Shown here: in pieces, positions 1-13,200 of the stretch
Numbering within the stretch: position 1 is the stretch's first letter
Layout: each line of letters opens with the position of its first letter
DNA from: Persicimonas caeni
GTDB taxonomy: Bacteria; Myxococcota_A; Bradymonadia; Bradymonadales; Bradymonadaceae
Direction of reading: 5' to 3'
Length of the DNA stretch: 64,000 nucleotides
NCBI RefSeq assembly: GCF_006517175.1
Contig: NZ_CP041186.1
Span: 1,267,001-1,331,000 of the forward strand
Program-made: the position numbers and the translations under genes
Notes under the pieces: model-generated
Database searches by the model: none
Told to the model about the DNA's origin: nothing
The model's input: the letters and a program-made list of their open reading frames with translations, nothing else

Positions 1-3000
1 GTGCGGTCGGCCGGGCCCTCGTCGGGGTCGATCGAGCCGCTCAGGTCGTCGTCGCGGTACAGGAGCAAGTCGTAGCCGAGGCGCACGCTGACGCTGGGGT
101 CGGCCGAGGCGACGCGCACGTAATAGGTGGCGTCGCTCGACGGGGTGACCATCGCGGAGGTGTCGCCGCTGTCGGCCAGGGTGGTGGCGTCCGGCTCGTA
201 GATCTCGACGTCGAGATCGGCGCGGGTGTCGTCGTAGTTGATGTAGGCTTCGAAGAGTTCACCGCTGGTCAGGTTGACCGCGTACCAGTCGGCCTCGTCG
301 TTGCAGCTCTGGAGGCGCGAGTACAGACCCGGGGCCTCGAGAGGCTCGGCGGTGGTGCTGTCGTGGTTGCCGTCGAAGGTGTCGTCGACACACGCCGGCG
401 CGGCGCTGACGGAGACGTCGAGCGCGTAGGCGTCGCCGGTCACACCGCTGGAGGTGTTGATCCGGTAGAAGATCTCCTGGTCACGCGCCGAGGTGAACGA
501 GGCGGTGTAGGTGTTGGCGGTTGCGGTGCCGGTGGCTACGGCGCTGCTCGTGTCGTCGGCCTCGTACAGGTACAGGCCCGGGGTGGCGCTGGTGGTGTCG
601 AAGTCGGCCGTCACGGTGATCGTCTGGCCGGCCTCGACGGTGGTCTTGTACCAGTCGCCCTGGCCGTCGCCGCCGCAGATGAGCAGGTTGGAGACCTGGG
701 TGCCTGCGGGCAGGCTGACCGCGTTGGCGGCGTCGTCGTTGTTCTCGTAGACGTCCGGGCAGGCCGCGTCGGCCGGGCCGGAGCCGTCGATGTAGGTCAG
801 CAGCCAGTAGTTGTTACGCACCGGGATGCCGTCTTGGCCCTGGACGCGCAGGTAGTAGGTCTTGTCGGCGCCCGAGGAGTTGGTGACGTTGATCTGGCCG
901 TTGCTGTCGAGGGTGATCGGGTCGCCGTTGCCATCGGTGACGGGCGTGGTGCCGTCGCTGTCGATGAGCGTGGCGCCGATGGCGCCCTGGGTGACGTCTT
1001 GGACGATCTCCCAGGTCAGCGCCGAGCCGTCGGCGATGGTGATGGAGTACCAGTCTTCGTTGGAGTCGCAGACCTTCTGGCCGACGAGCGCCGAATCGGG
1101 GCCGTTGTTGACCACCTGAGCCGGGTCGAGGGTGACCGCGTTGGCGGCGTCGTCGTTGTTGCCGTTCTCGTCGTACGAATCGTCGTCACACGCCGGGCCG
1201 GGGATGACCTCGACCTCGAAGTCGTAGTTGACGCGAATACCGGAGAAGCGGCTGGCGAGGATGTAGAAATCACCGCCGAGCTCGGCCTGGTAGTCGATCT
1301 CGAGCTGGACCTGGGTCGTGCCCGACACGAGCGTCTCGGTGGCCGACTGCAGGAAGTTACCGCAGGCGTCGGCGAAGGGTTGAGCGCGGTCGCGGCCGAA
1401 CAGGGTCATCTGCAGCTCACCGGCGACCTGAGGCGGATCGTAGGTCGCGGTGACCCGGAGCCGGTCGAGGGGGTTGAGCTGGACGACGAAGTAGTCGGGG
1501 TCCGCACAGATGTTGAGGCTGTTGCTGCCCGAGGAGGTGAAGGTGGTGCCGTCCTGGACCTGAGTGGCCGTGCCACAAGCGTCGTTGGGCTCGTCCGGGC
1601 CGGAGCACAGGTTCGGGATGGACGTCCACTCCAGGTCGTACAGCGCTTTGCCCACGCCGTTGCCGCCGTCGGGTAGGGTCACCTCGAGGACGAATTTCTG
1701 AGCGGTGTCGACGATGTAGCGCAGGCGCTCCTGGTCACCGTGGGTGGCCGACTCGGCGATGATGGTGTCGCGATCGTCCTGGGCGTACAGGTAGATGTCG
1801 ACGTCGCCCAGGCGCGGAGGCGACTGGAGGGTGACGGTGATGATCTGGTTGGCAGCCACGTCGAGCTCGTAGAAGTCGACGTCGTCGCCGCACACCTCGA
1901 GGTCGACCTCGGCGGTGTCGACGGACAGCGGCGTGGCATCGTCAAAGGTGTCGTTTTCTTCGTAGCCGTCGTCGTTGCAGCTCTCCGGGTCGCGCACGTC
2001 GATGAGGATGCGGTACGGGGTGTTTCCGACGACCACGTTGCTGCGCACGTTGACATAGGCGTCAATCGGGCCGTTCAGGCTGGGGTCGACGCCGTACTGG
2101 ACGCGCTCGAGGCCCGTGTCGATGTCGCCGGACTGTGCGGACGGGGCGCGCGCCGAGGCAGCCAGGTCGTTGCCCTGGGCGTCGACGATAGCCACGTCGA
2201 TGTTGCCGGCGTCGGTGTCGTACTCGATGGTCACGTCGATGACTTTGCCGGGCGCGGCGCTGATGGCGAACCACTCACCGCTGTTCTGGCGGCAAGCCAA
2301 GGGGCGCTCGTCGGCGGTCTTCTCGAACGGATAGGCGGTCACCTCAAAGGCGTTGGCCTGCGAGTGGTTGTCACCGAAATCATCCTGCGGGCATTCCGGC
2401 GGGAGGTCGGCGCACAGGCCGAGTCCGTCGGGGCTTCCGGCAGCTTCGAGGTCGCAGAACTCGACGGCGAAGCAGTCGGTGTCGTCTTGGCAGAACTGGC
2501 AGATGGAGTCTTTGCAGACCTTGCCGTCCATGCGGCCCGGAGCCGATCCGTTGTCCTGGCAGGTCGAGCGGTTGTCACACTCGTAGCGGCACTCGCGCAC
2601 GCCGTCGCCGAAGTCGAAGCAGATTTCGTCGTCTTCGCAGTCGGCGTCGGAGTTGCAACCCTCGACGCAGCGAAGCTCGTCCATGTTGCAGTACTCGCCG
2701 AGCAGGCAGTCGTCGTTGCTGCGGCAACCTGCGCGGCACTCACCGGCCTCGCAGATTTCGCCCTGGGCGCACTGGTCGTCGCCTTCGCACGGCGGCTTCT
2801 CGACGCAGGTGTTGTCCTGGCAGATGTAGTCGACGCCGTCTTCGACGTAGCGCTCGTAGCGCGTGCAGTGAAGGTCGGTGTCGCAGGTGCCGTCGGGGAT
2901 GCAGACGGTCGGGCTGGCCGAGTCGTCGCACACTTCGTGGTCGCGGCAGTCCGAGGGGCCGGCGCAGGCGTCGGCCGACTCACACTTGAGGGTCGCCTCG

Positions 3001-3359
3001 TTGCAGATCTCACCGTCGGCGCACATGTCGGCGCCGGGGCGACAGCCGAGCTCGCAACGTCCGCTGGACGCGTCGCAAATATTGAGGCCGGAACACTCCG
3101 AATCGTCGGAGCAGCCGGCGAGCTGGCAGCTTCCCTCAGCACAGTACTCGTAGGAGGCGCAGTCGAAGTCCGACTCGCAGGCATCCTCGGATGCTGTCTG
3201 ACAGACCGAATCCCAGCACTGCGCACCTTCTGCGCAATCTTCGTTCGTCTCGCAGCTTTGGGAGCTATTGTTGCCATCGCCGCCGTCTGAAGGACCGCAA
3301 GCGAGCACGCCCGCACTGAGCGCAAGCGAGGCGAAGAAATATAGTAAATACCGTTTCAT
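1..3359 (-). CDS. Cys-rich lipoprotein with PPC-like modules (partial, runs off left edge)
   Basis: An ATG at 3359 opens a frame that stays open to base 1, so at least 1118 codons are present and the C-terminus is missing. The N-terminus is a signal peptide ending in a lipobox-like V-L-A-C, so it is probably an outer-surface lipoprotein. Residues about 35-315 carry many C-x(3-7)-C pairs of the kind seen in Cys-rich exported proteins. From about residue 318 on there are about six modules, several starting with a C-x-D-D-x-Y-E-E-N-D type motif and containing a D-x-Y/F core, which match the pre-peptidase C-terminal (PPC) beta-sandwich family. PPC domains are usually attached to secreted peptidases, but no peptidase domain is visible in the part seen. 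Exact function unknown. Confidence 0.85.
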   Translation of the reverse strand, partial: MKRYLLYFFASLALSAGVLACGPSDGGDGNNSSQSCETNEDCAEGAQCWDSVCQTASEDACESDFDCASYEYCAEGSCQLAGCSDDSECSGLNICDASSGRCELGCRPGADMCADGEICNEATLKCESADACAGPSDCRDHEVCDDSASPTVCIPDGTCDTDLHCTRYERYVEDGVDYICQDNTCVEKPPCEGDDQCAQGEICEAGECRAGCRSNDDCLLGEYCNMDELRCVEGCNSDADCEDDEICFDFGDGVRECRYECDNRSTCQDNGSAPGRMDGKVCKDSICQFCQDDTDCFAVEFCDLEAAGSPDGLGLCADLPPECPQDDFGDNHSQANAFEVTAYPFEKTADERPLACRQNSGEWFAISAAPGKVIDVTIEYDTDAGNIDVAIVDAQGNDLAASARAPSAQSGDIDTGLERVQYGVDPSLNGPIDAYVNVRSNVVVGNTPYRILIDVRDPESCNDDGYEENDTFDDATPLSVDTAEVDLEVCGDDVDFYELDVAANQIITVTLQSPPRLGDVDIYLYAQDDRDTIIAESATHGDQERLRYIVDTAQKFVLEVTLPDGGNGVGKALYDLEWTSIPNLCSGPDEPNDACGTATQVQDGTTFTSSGSNSLNICADPDYFVVQLNPLDRLRVTATYDPPQVAGELQMTLFGRDRAQPFADACGNFLQSATETLVSGTTQVQLEIDYQAELGGDFYILASRFSGIRVNYDFEVEVIPGPACDDDSYDENGNNDDAANAVTLDPAQVVNNGPDSALVGQKVCDSNEDWYSITIADGSALTWEIVQDVTQGAIGATLIDSDGTTPVTDGNGDPITLDSNGQINVTNSSGADKTYYLRVQGQDGIPVRNNYWLLTYIDGSGPADAACPDVYENNDDAANAVSLPAGTQVSNLLICGGDGQGDWYKTTVEAGQTITVTADFDTTSATPGLYLYEADDTSSAVATGTATANTYTASFTSARDQEIFYRINTSSGVTGDAYALDVSVSAAPACVDDTFDGNHDSTTAEPLEAPGLYSRLQSCNDEADWYAVNLTSGELFEAYINYDDTRADLDVEIYEPDATTLADSGDTSAMVTPSSDATYYVRVASADPSVSVRLGYDLLLYRDDDLSGSIDPDEGPADR

Positions 3360-3641
3360 TCTCGACGACCTTGACCTGAACCGATTCATCTATGCACGGC
3401 GCTCATCGCGCCCGAATGCTTTTTGCAAATACGTTAGCCTCTCCGAGCCGGCGCCAAAGCGTTTGGCTCGGGAGGTTTCGGCGCCGCATCCTAACAGAGG
3501 TGCGGGTCGAACTTCCAGCTACTCGTGACATTTACGCAAATCCCTCGCATCTAGCCTACGCATCTAGCCTACCATATGTAGGTCGACCCAGCGGGGGCTA
3601 CTCACAAAGTGTCACAATCGCTCCACAGGGGGGCCTCAGAC
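3360..3641. other. Intergenic region with short direct repeat
   Basis: About 280 bp upstream of the left-edge lipoprotein with no convincing gene. It holds a 13-bp direct repeat (CGCATCTAGCCTA, two adjacent copies near 3547-3573) followed by a short near-palindrome around CCATATG. The promoter of the lipoprotein gene must lie here, but no clear -35/-10 pair stands out. Confidence 0.4.
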
Positions 3642-3673
3642 AAAAAAGACCGAGCGTCCCCGTTGACGCTCGG
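3642..3673 (-). terminator. Rho-independent terminator of the 163-aa protein gene
   Basis: Read on the minus strand, a perfect 9-bp stem (CCGAGCGTC paired with GACGCTCGG, 6-nt loop) is followed by a run of six T. It sits about 40 bp past the stop of the gene at 3713-4204. Confidence 0.85.
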
Positions 3674-3712
3674 CCTCTTCGATTCATCCCGGATTGTTAC
3701 GACAGTCGAGCT

Positions 3713-4204
3713 TCACTCTTCGATCGGCTCCGACTCGGCATAAAGCTTGAGCAGCTCGCCCTCGCTGAGGATGCGCGAGTTGGTATCACCCCACACATCG
3801 CTGATGGCGACCAACTCGCCCTTCTCGAGCTTCGGAGTCAGATAGATGGCGTAGTAGTGGCCACCGTCATCCGACACCATGCCGGGGATGGGGTCGAGCG
3901 GAGTGCCCGATTTGGGGCAAGTCAACTCGCAACGCTTGCCTGATTCGAACTCGACCGAGTTTTCTTTGCTCGGATCGCCGAAGAAGGGGCTGAGGGTGAC
4001 GATATCTTCCTTGTCGCCCTGCTTGACCCGCAGACTCACGCCCGGCTCGCCGCTGAACTTGGGTCCGTCTTGGTTGATGAGGCTCTCGCCGTCAGGCCCG
4101 TAAGCACGCGTGACGACGACGATATAGCCTTTGTCGGCAATCGCGTTGAGCCGCGTGTAAGTATCAGGTCGGTCGGCAAACTCGTTTTTTCCGTCTTCAG
4201 ACAT
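3713..4204 (-). CDS. Conserved-looking small protein, unknown function
   Basis: 163 residues, acidic, no signal peptide and no membrane segment, so probably cytoplasmic. I do not recognise the family. The only striking feature is a central C-x(3)-C pair (CELTC) followed by a Pro/Gly-rich stretch. Codon use matches the neighbours, and a strong terminator follows it, which supports a real single-gene transcription unit. The next gene upstream (mtnB) is divergent, with about 255 bp between them. Confidence 0.7.
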   Translation of the reverse strand: MSEDGKNEFADRPDTYTRLNAIADKGYIVVVTRAYGPDGESLINQDGPKFSGEPGVSLRVKQGDKEDIVTLSPFFGDPSKENSVEFESGKRCELTCPKSGTPLDPIPGMVSDDGGHYYAIYLTPKLEKGELVAISDVWGDTNSRILSEGELLKLYAESEPIEE

Positions 4205-4459
4205 GGTCTCGCTCCGGTGAATCGCCTGATTTTTCCCTTACCTACCGCAATCCTGAAGTCGTGACAAGCGGTGAAGATGGGTGCGGGATTTCGGGCGGCC
4301 CTGTAACGAAAGGTTACGCAACCGCCTATAGGTCGTCATACCTCGAATTGCGATCATCCTGCAACTCTTGCACGAATTGTTCGCGACGGTGAAATGAAGC
4401 CGGGCCTGCGCTATGTTGGCTGTAGTGATGTGAGTCAGACAACTTCAGTGAGGACGGCC

Positions 4460-5089
4460 ATGGGATACCCCACACGCAAGCACGCCGCAGAGACAATGAT
4501 TCGTGATGCGCGCGGCTTCTATGAACAGGGTTGGTTGCTCGGTACCAGCGGTAACCTGTCGATCAAGCTCGACGACGACCACTTCTTGATCACGGCCAGC
4601 GGCCGCGACAAAGGTCGGCTGACCCCCGAAGACTTTCTCGCCTGCCCGGTCGACGGTGAGCCGAGCGAGACGACGCCGACGCTCGGGCCTTCGGCGGAGA
4701 CGTCTATCCACCAGGCGATCTACGCGCGAGTGCCCGAGGCCGGTGCCGTCTATCACGTCCACGAGCCCTACTCGGCTTTCTGCAGCGAGCGCGACTCTTA
4801 TATCGGAGCGACAATCATGGCGGGGGCCGAGATGATCAAGGGACTCGGGATATGGGAAGAAAACCCGCGCGTGCGTATCCCCATCTTCGAGAATCACTTC
4901 GATGTGCCGCAGATCGCCGCCGACATCGACCGCCACCTGGCGGACGAAGCCAAGCGCAGGGTGCCCGGGGTCAATATTCGCAGCCACGGCTATTATGCGT
5001 GGGGGGAAGATGCCTTCGCGGCGAAACGTCACGTGGAGACGTTTGCGTATTTGTTCCGGTATAGCTGGGAGATGGGCAACGGGGCTTGA
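4460..5089 (+). CDS. mtnB: Methylthioribulose-1-phosphate dehydratase (class II aldolase fold)
   Basis: 209 residues, close to the usual MtnB length. The enzyme dehydrates 5-methylthioribulose-1-phosphate in the methionine salvage pathway and uses zinc. Visible family marks are the substrate loop T-S-G-N-L-S near residue 31, I-T-A-S-G-R-D-K-G near 48, the metal-binding H-V-H near residues 99-101, and a third histidine in R-S-H-G-Y-Y near 174. I chose ATG 4460 rather than the longer frame from 4394 because GAGGA lies 6-7 nt upstream and the protein then aligns with the family start. The next pathway gene in this window, mtnP, lies about 9 kb away and not in the same operon. Confidence 0.87.
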   Translation: MGYPTRKHAAETMIRDARGFYEQGWLLGTSGNLSIKLDDDHFLITASGRDKGRLTPEDFLACPVDGEPSETTPTLGPSAETSIHQAIYARVPEAGAVYHVHEPYSAFCSERDSYIGATIMAGAEMIKGLGIWEENPRVRIPIFENHFDVPQIAADIDRHLADEAKRRVPGVNIRSHGYYAWGEDAFAAKRHVETFAYLFRYSWEMGNGA

Positions 5090-5114
5090 GGGTTGGGCGT
5101 GGTGGGTTGCCGTG

Positions 5115-5179
5115 GGGCCCCTCCGTCGCGCTCGGGCGCGCGACACCTCCCCAGCGTTGAACACGCTGGGGAGGAGCCT
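5115..5179. repeat. 65-bp hairpin repeat, copy 1
   Basis: First of two near-identical 65-bp direct copies in the gap between the convergent mtnB and acyl-CoA dehydrogenase genes. It contains a perfect 12-bp stem (5146-5157 with 5163-5174) around a 5-nt loop. It may act as a bidirectional terminator, though no T-run follows. Confidence 0.8.
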
Positions 5180-5192
5180 TTCGCCTGATTGA

Positions 5193-5257
5193 GGGCCCCT
5201 CCGTCGTGCTCAGACGCGCGACACCTCCCCAGCGTTGAACACGCTGGGGAGGAGCCT
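5193..5257. repeat. 65-bp hairpin repeat, copy 2
   Basis: Second copy, offset 78 bp from the first, differing at only a few positions. The hairpin (5224-5252) is identical to that of copy 1; differences fall in the flank before the hairpin. Confidence 0.8.
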
Positions 5258-5270
5258 CTGGAGCTATCGC

Positions 5271-6434
5271 TCAGGCGTACTCGTTGAGGATCAGCTTGGC
5301 GATGGTCTGAAGCTGCATGTTGGTGGTGCCTTCGTAGATCGAGCCGATCTTGGCGTCGCGGTAGAACTTCTCGGCGGGATACTCGCGGGTGAAGCCGACG
5401 CCGCCGTGGAACTCGACGCATTTGGAGGCGACGCGCTCGGCGACCTGGCTCGAGTAGAGCTTGGCCATGGCCGCCTCTTTGACGAAGTCCTTGCCGGCGT
5501 CCTTGAGGCGCGCGGCGTTGTAGACCATCAGGCGTGCCGCCTCGATCTCGGTGGCGAGCTGGGCGTATTGGAATTGCAGGCCCTGGAAATGGGCGATCGG
5601 CTTGCCGAATTGCTCGCGCTCGAGCATGTGGGCCATGGCGGCGTCGAAGGCGCCTTGAGCCAGCCCGATCATCTGGGCACCGATGCCGATGCGACCCTCG
5701 TTGAGCGTCTCGATGGCAACTTTGTAGCCCTTGCCAACCTCACCTAGCACGTTTTCTTTGGGGACGATGCAGTCCTCGAGGATGAGCTCGACGGTCGAGG
5801 AAGCACGAATACCGAGCTTGTCCTCTTTCTTGCCCACCGAGAAGCCCTCGAAGTCACGCTCGACCAAGAATGCCGTGATACCGCGGTAGCCGGCCTCCGG
5901 GTCGACGTTGGCGAAGAGCACGTACAGGTTCGCCTCTTTGCCGTTGGTGATCCACAGCTTGTTGCCGTTGAGCTTGTAGTGGTCGCCGCAGTCTTCGGCG
6001 CGCGTCTGCAGCGCGAAGGCGTCCGAGCCGCTGGCGGGCTCACTGAGCGCGTAGGCGCCTACCCATTCACTACACAATTTGGGGAAGTACTTCTCTTTTT
6101 GCTCGTCGTTGGCCCAGCGCAAAATCGCGTTGTTGACCAGGGTGTTCTGCACGTCGACGAAGACCGACACGCTCGGGTCGACCTTGGCGAGCTCCTCGAC
6201 GGCCAAGATGGCGCTAAAGAAGGAGCTTCCCGAACCGCCGTACTGCTCGGGCACCTCGATGCCGGACAGGCCGAGTTGGAAGCACTGGTCGATGATGGAC
6301 TGGTCGAGCTGCTGCTCGTGGTCCATCTCCTCGACCTTGGGAGCCACCGCCTTTTGAGCGAAGCTGGCGATCGCCTCCTGAAAAATCTGTTCGTCTTCGG
6401 TGAGTTCGGTCAGTGCGGGTCTGTGTTCGGCCAT
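5271..6434 (-). CDS. Acyl-CoA dehydrogenase (short/medium-chain, butyryl-CoA type)
   Basis: 387 residues, the normal length for this FAD flavoenzyme, which makes the trans-2,3 double bond in acyl-CoA and passes electrons to electron-transfer flavoprotein. Visible motifs are the FAD/substrate signature Y-A-L-S-E-P-x-S-G-S-D, the W-I-T-N-G segment, and I-Y-E-G-T-T near residue 366, which carries the expected catalytic glutamate of the butyryl/short-chain group. ATG 6434 is preferred over the longer frame from 6491 because AGAGGAAA lies just upstream. No other beta-oxidation gene is adjacent, so the exact substrate cannot be told. Confidence 0.92.
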   Translation of the reverse strand: MAEHRPALTELTEDEQIFQEAIASFAQKAVAPKVEEMDHEQQLDQSIIDQCFQLGLSGIEVPEQYGGSGSSFFSAILAVEELAKVDPSVSVFVDVQNTLVNNAILRWANDEQKEKYFPKLCSEWVGAYALSEPASGSDAFALQTRAEDCGDHYKLNGNKLWITNGKEANLYVLFANVDPEAGYRGITAFLVERDFEGFSVGKKEDKLGIRASSTVELILEDCIVPKENVLGEVGKGYKVAIETLNEGRIGIGAQMIGLAQGAFDAAMAHMLEREQFGKPIAHFQGLQFQYAQLATEIEAARLMVYNAARLKDAGKDFVKEAAMAKLYSSQVAERVASKCVEFHGGVGFTREYPAEKFYRDAKIGSIYEGTTNMQLQTIAKLILNEYA

Positions 6435-6848
6435 TTTATTTCCTCTTGTGCTGGTCGCCTGCGACGGGAGTGAATCGTCATTCATCTCCACGCACTAATA
6501 GTAGATTCGACCAATGAAAGGCAAGTGAGGGTCGATAATCAGGAGAGTGTGCCTTGCCAATTACAAAAGCACGCCTTGCTGATGTCGCACACCGCTATTT
6601 GAGGGAACAGTACAGCATTCGAGTGCGGCGGGGCGATCGTCCCAGGTGGTTGGGGCGAGCTGTATACAAGAAGACACGTAGATGCCGACCAAAGGGAGTT
6701 GAAACGAAGGACACCTACAGGTACGGTGAAGATCTATTTTTCGCCAAACCAGGCCGAATGCAACCAACTTGCCGCCATCGAACGCGGTGATTGGCTGCAC
6801 GCATCGACGCTGTATACAGACACCATTTGACGCACCGAGCTCTGACTG
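6435..6848. other. Intergenic region between divergent genes
   Basis: About 414 bp between the divergent acyl-CoA dehydrogenase and the first MopE-type lipoprotein. It contains a weak 78-codon TTG-started frame (6554-6790) that I do not accept as a gene, and the sequence GCTGTATACA occurs twice (near 6658 and 6809), the second copy being part of the promoter candidate. Confidence 0.4.
6791..6818 (+). promoter_or_regulatory. Candidate sigma70-type promoter for the lipoprotein gene at 6849
   Basis: TTGGCT, a 16-bp spacer and TATACA at 6813-6818, placing transcription start about 20-25 nt before the ATG. It is pattern-only support; the short leader has no strong ribosome binding site. Confidence 0.4.
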
Positions 6849-10088
<3,240 letters not shown>

Positions 10089-10101
10089 CCCGAAGCCACA
10101 G

Positions 10102-10134
10102 CGCGCGCGGCCGTATTGGAGTAGGCCGCGCGCG
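10102..10134. terminator. GC-rich hairpin after paralogue 1
   Basis: Perfect 11-bp stem (CGCGCGCGGCC with GGCCGCGCGCG) with an 11-nt loop, just after the stop at 10088. It lacks a T-run but stands before a canonical terminator. Confidence 0.6.
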
Positions 10135-10157
10135 TTCAAATGCTCACTCCAAAACCT

Positions 10158-10186
10158 GCGCAGCGCCTCCATCGCTGCGCTTTTTT
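10158..10186 (+). terminator. Rho-independent terminator of paralogue 1
   Basis: Perfect 8-bp stem (GCGCAGCG with CGCTGCGC), 7-nt loop, then six T. It ends only about 20 bp before the start of the next gene, so that gene either has an unusually close promoter or depends on read-through. Confidence 0.88.
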
Positions 10187-10206
10187 ATTTGCTGGTGATC
10201 AAAACG

Positions 10207-13200
10207 ATGATGACTGACCGCCGATATCTCGCTCGCAGCTTCTGGCTGGCACTCGCGTTGATCTTGTACCTCGTTGTCAGTGGTTGTGGAGGATGTGACG
10301 AGACGGCCGGCCGAGGCACCAACAACGGCACCTCCGGGGCAGACGGGGGCGACGTGACCGACTGCGACGACGGCGACAGCGACGGGTTCGGCGTCGGCGG
10401 AAATTGCCTGAGCGAACAGCTCGACTGCGACGACTCCGACTCGGCGATCAACCCGGGCGCCGACGAGGTGTGCGGCGACGGCGTCGACAACAACTGCGAC
10501 GGGCAAATCGACGAGGACTGCGAGCGTTGCACCGACGGCGAGACCCGCCAGTGCGGCTCGGACGTCGGCGCCTGCGAGATGGGAACCCAGACCTGCTCCG
10601 AAGGAGCCTGGGGTGAGTGCGAAGGCGAAGTGCGCTCGGCGCCCGAGACCTGCGACGGCGTCGACAACGACTGCGACGGCGAGGTCGACGAAGATCCCCA
10701 GCAAACCCTGTGCAACGACGGCAGCAAGTGTAACGGCGTGGAGGTCTGCCAGGCCGGCACCTGCGTCGACTCTGAGCCGGTGGACTGCTCGCACCTCGAC
10801 GAGCCCTGCTTCGAGGGTGTCTGCCTCGAAAAGGACGGCTCGTGCAGCCAGCAGATGATTCCCGACGGCACCACCTGCGAAGATGGCAATTTCTGTACGG
10901 TCGACGGCGTCTGCCAACAGGGCGTGTGCGAGACCTCCCCGCGCGACTGCTCGGGTGAGTCCGATCAGTGCAACACCGGCGTGTGTGACGAAGACGCCGA
11001 CGCCTGCGTGCCCCAACCCGTCTCCGACGGCACCACCTGCGACGACGGCGCCTTCTGTACGGTAGGCGACTCGTGTCAGGCGGGCACATGTGAGGGAAGC
11101 ACGCGCGACTGCTCGGGCGCCGGCGACCAGTGCAACGACGGCATCTGCGACGAGCAGGCCGATAGCTGTGTGCCCCAGCCGATCGCCGATGGGACCGAGT
11201 GCGACGACGGCGCCTACTGCACGGTGGGCGACTCGTGCCAGGCGGGCCAGTGCACCGCCGGCGCCCCCAGACAATGCGGCGCGTCGGGCGGCTCGTGTCG
11301 CACCGGCGTATGTGACGAGCAGGCCGACTCGTGCACCGGCGACCCGGTCGCCGACGGCACGCCCTGTAATGACGGCCAATTCTGCACCGTGAGCGACTCG
11401 TGCAGCGCCGGAACGTGCGTGGGCGGCGCCCCCAAAGACTGCTCGGGCGCCGGTGACCAGTGCAACGACGGCGTCTGCGACGAGTCCAACAACCGCTGCG
11501 AAGCGTCACCCAAACCCGATGGCACCACCTGCGATGACGGCGCCTTCTGTACGGTGAGCGACACCTGCTCGAGCGGCACCTGCGGCGGCTCGACCCGAGA
11601 CTGCTCGGGCGCCGGCGACCAATGCAACGACGGGACCTGCGACGAGCAGGCCGACAGCTGCGTGCCCCGGCCCGTCTCCGACGGCACCACCTGTGACGAC
11701 GGCGCCTTCTGCACGGTGAGCGACACCTGCTCGAGCGGCACCTGCGGCGGCTCGGCGAGAGCTTGCGCGTGGGCAGGCGATCAGTGCAACGACGGGGTCT
11801 GCGACGAACAGGCTGGTGCGTGTGTGGCCGATCCCGTCCAAGACGGCACCACCTGTGACGACGGCGCCTTCTGCACGGTCAACGACGCGTGCACCGCCGG
11901 CTCTTGTGGCGGCGCAGCGCGCGACTGCTCCGGCGCGGGCGACCAGTGCAACGATGGCGTGTGCGACGACAACAGCGACTCGTGTGTCGCCCAACCGGTT
12001 CAAGATGGAACGACCTGCGACGACGGCGCCTTCTGTACCGTCTCGGATGTGTGCACGTCGGGCACCTGCGGCGGCGCGGCGCGTGATTGCTCGGCGGCCG
12101 GCGATCAGTGCAACGACGGGGTCTGCGACGACCAGGCCGACACGTGCGTACCCGACCCGCTTCCCGACGGCACCACTTGCGACGACTCGGCGTTCTGCAC
12201 GGTCAACGACCAGTGCACCGCCGGAAGCTGTGGCGGCGCGGCGCGCGACTGCTCGGCCGCCGGCGACCAGTGCAACGACGGGGTTTGCGACGAGCAGGCC
12301 AGCGCGTGCGTGGCGTCGCCGAAGGTCGACGGCACCACCTGCGACGACTCGACCTTCTGTACGGTCAACGACCAGTGCACCGCCGGCAACTGCGGCGGCG
12401 CGGCGCGCGACTGCTCGGCGGCCGGCGATCAGTGCAACGACGGGGTCTGCGACGACCAGGCCGACACGTGCGTACCCGACCCGCTCCCCGACGGCACCAC
12501 TTGCGACGACTCGGCGTTCTGCACGGTCAACGACCAGTGCACCGCCGGAAGCTGTGGCGGCGCGGCGCGCGACTGCTCGGCAGTCGGCGACCAGTGCAAC
12601 GACGGAGTATGTGACGACCAGGCCGACGCCTGCGTACAGTCGGCCAAGGCCGACGGGACGACCTGCGACGACGGCGTCTTCTGCACCGGCACCGACTACT
12701 GCATGTCGGGGAGTTGCACGGGCGACGCCCTCGACTGCTCGACCTACGACACACAGTGTGGCGTGGGAACCTGCGACGAGTCACAGCAGATGTGCTACTC
12801 CGACGCCACCTCCGCCGACGGCACGAGCTGCGACGACGGCGACGTGTGCACGGCCAATGACAGCTGCCAGTCAGGCGTCTGTGAGAGTAGCCCCAGCACG
12901 CCGATCGCCGATGCCGGCGCCGACCAGAGCGGCATTCCGCCCAACACCACCGTCCAGCTCGACGGGTCGAACTCGTCCGATCCCCACGGCCAAGCGCTCA
13001 GCTACAGTTGGAACTTCGCCAGCCGTCCCACGGGGAGCTCGGCGAGCTTCAGTGACCCCACCGCCGAGAGCCCGACCTTCTTGGCCGATGTCGCCGGCAC
13101 CTACGAAGCATGCCTGACGGTGACCGACTCCGACGGGTGCTCCTCGGCGACCGATTGCATGACGGTGACCGTCGAACCCGACAAGGACCTGCACATCGAG

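Noticed and set aside
6554-6790. 78-codon TTG-started frame in the gap before paralogue 1
   Set aside because: An AGGAGA lies upstream, but the product is basic, low in pattern and overlaps the promoter candidate region; no recognisable fold.
10690-12890. CRISPR-like regular repeats
   Set aside because: The 162-bp periodicity is in frame and encodes the 54-residue Cys repeat; there are no short identical repeats with unique spacers.
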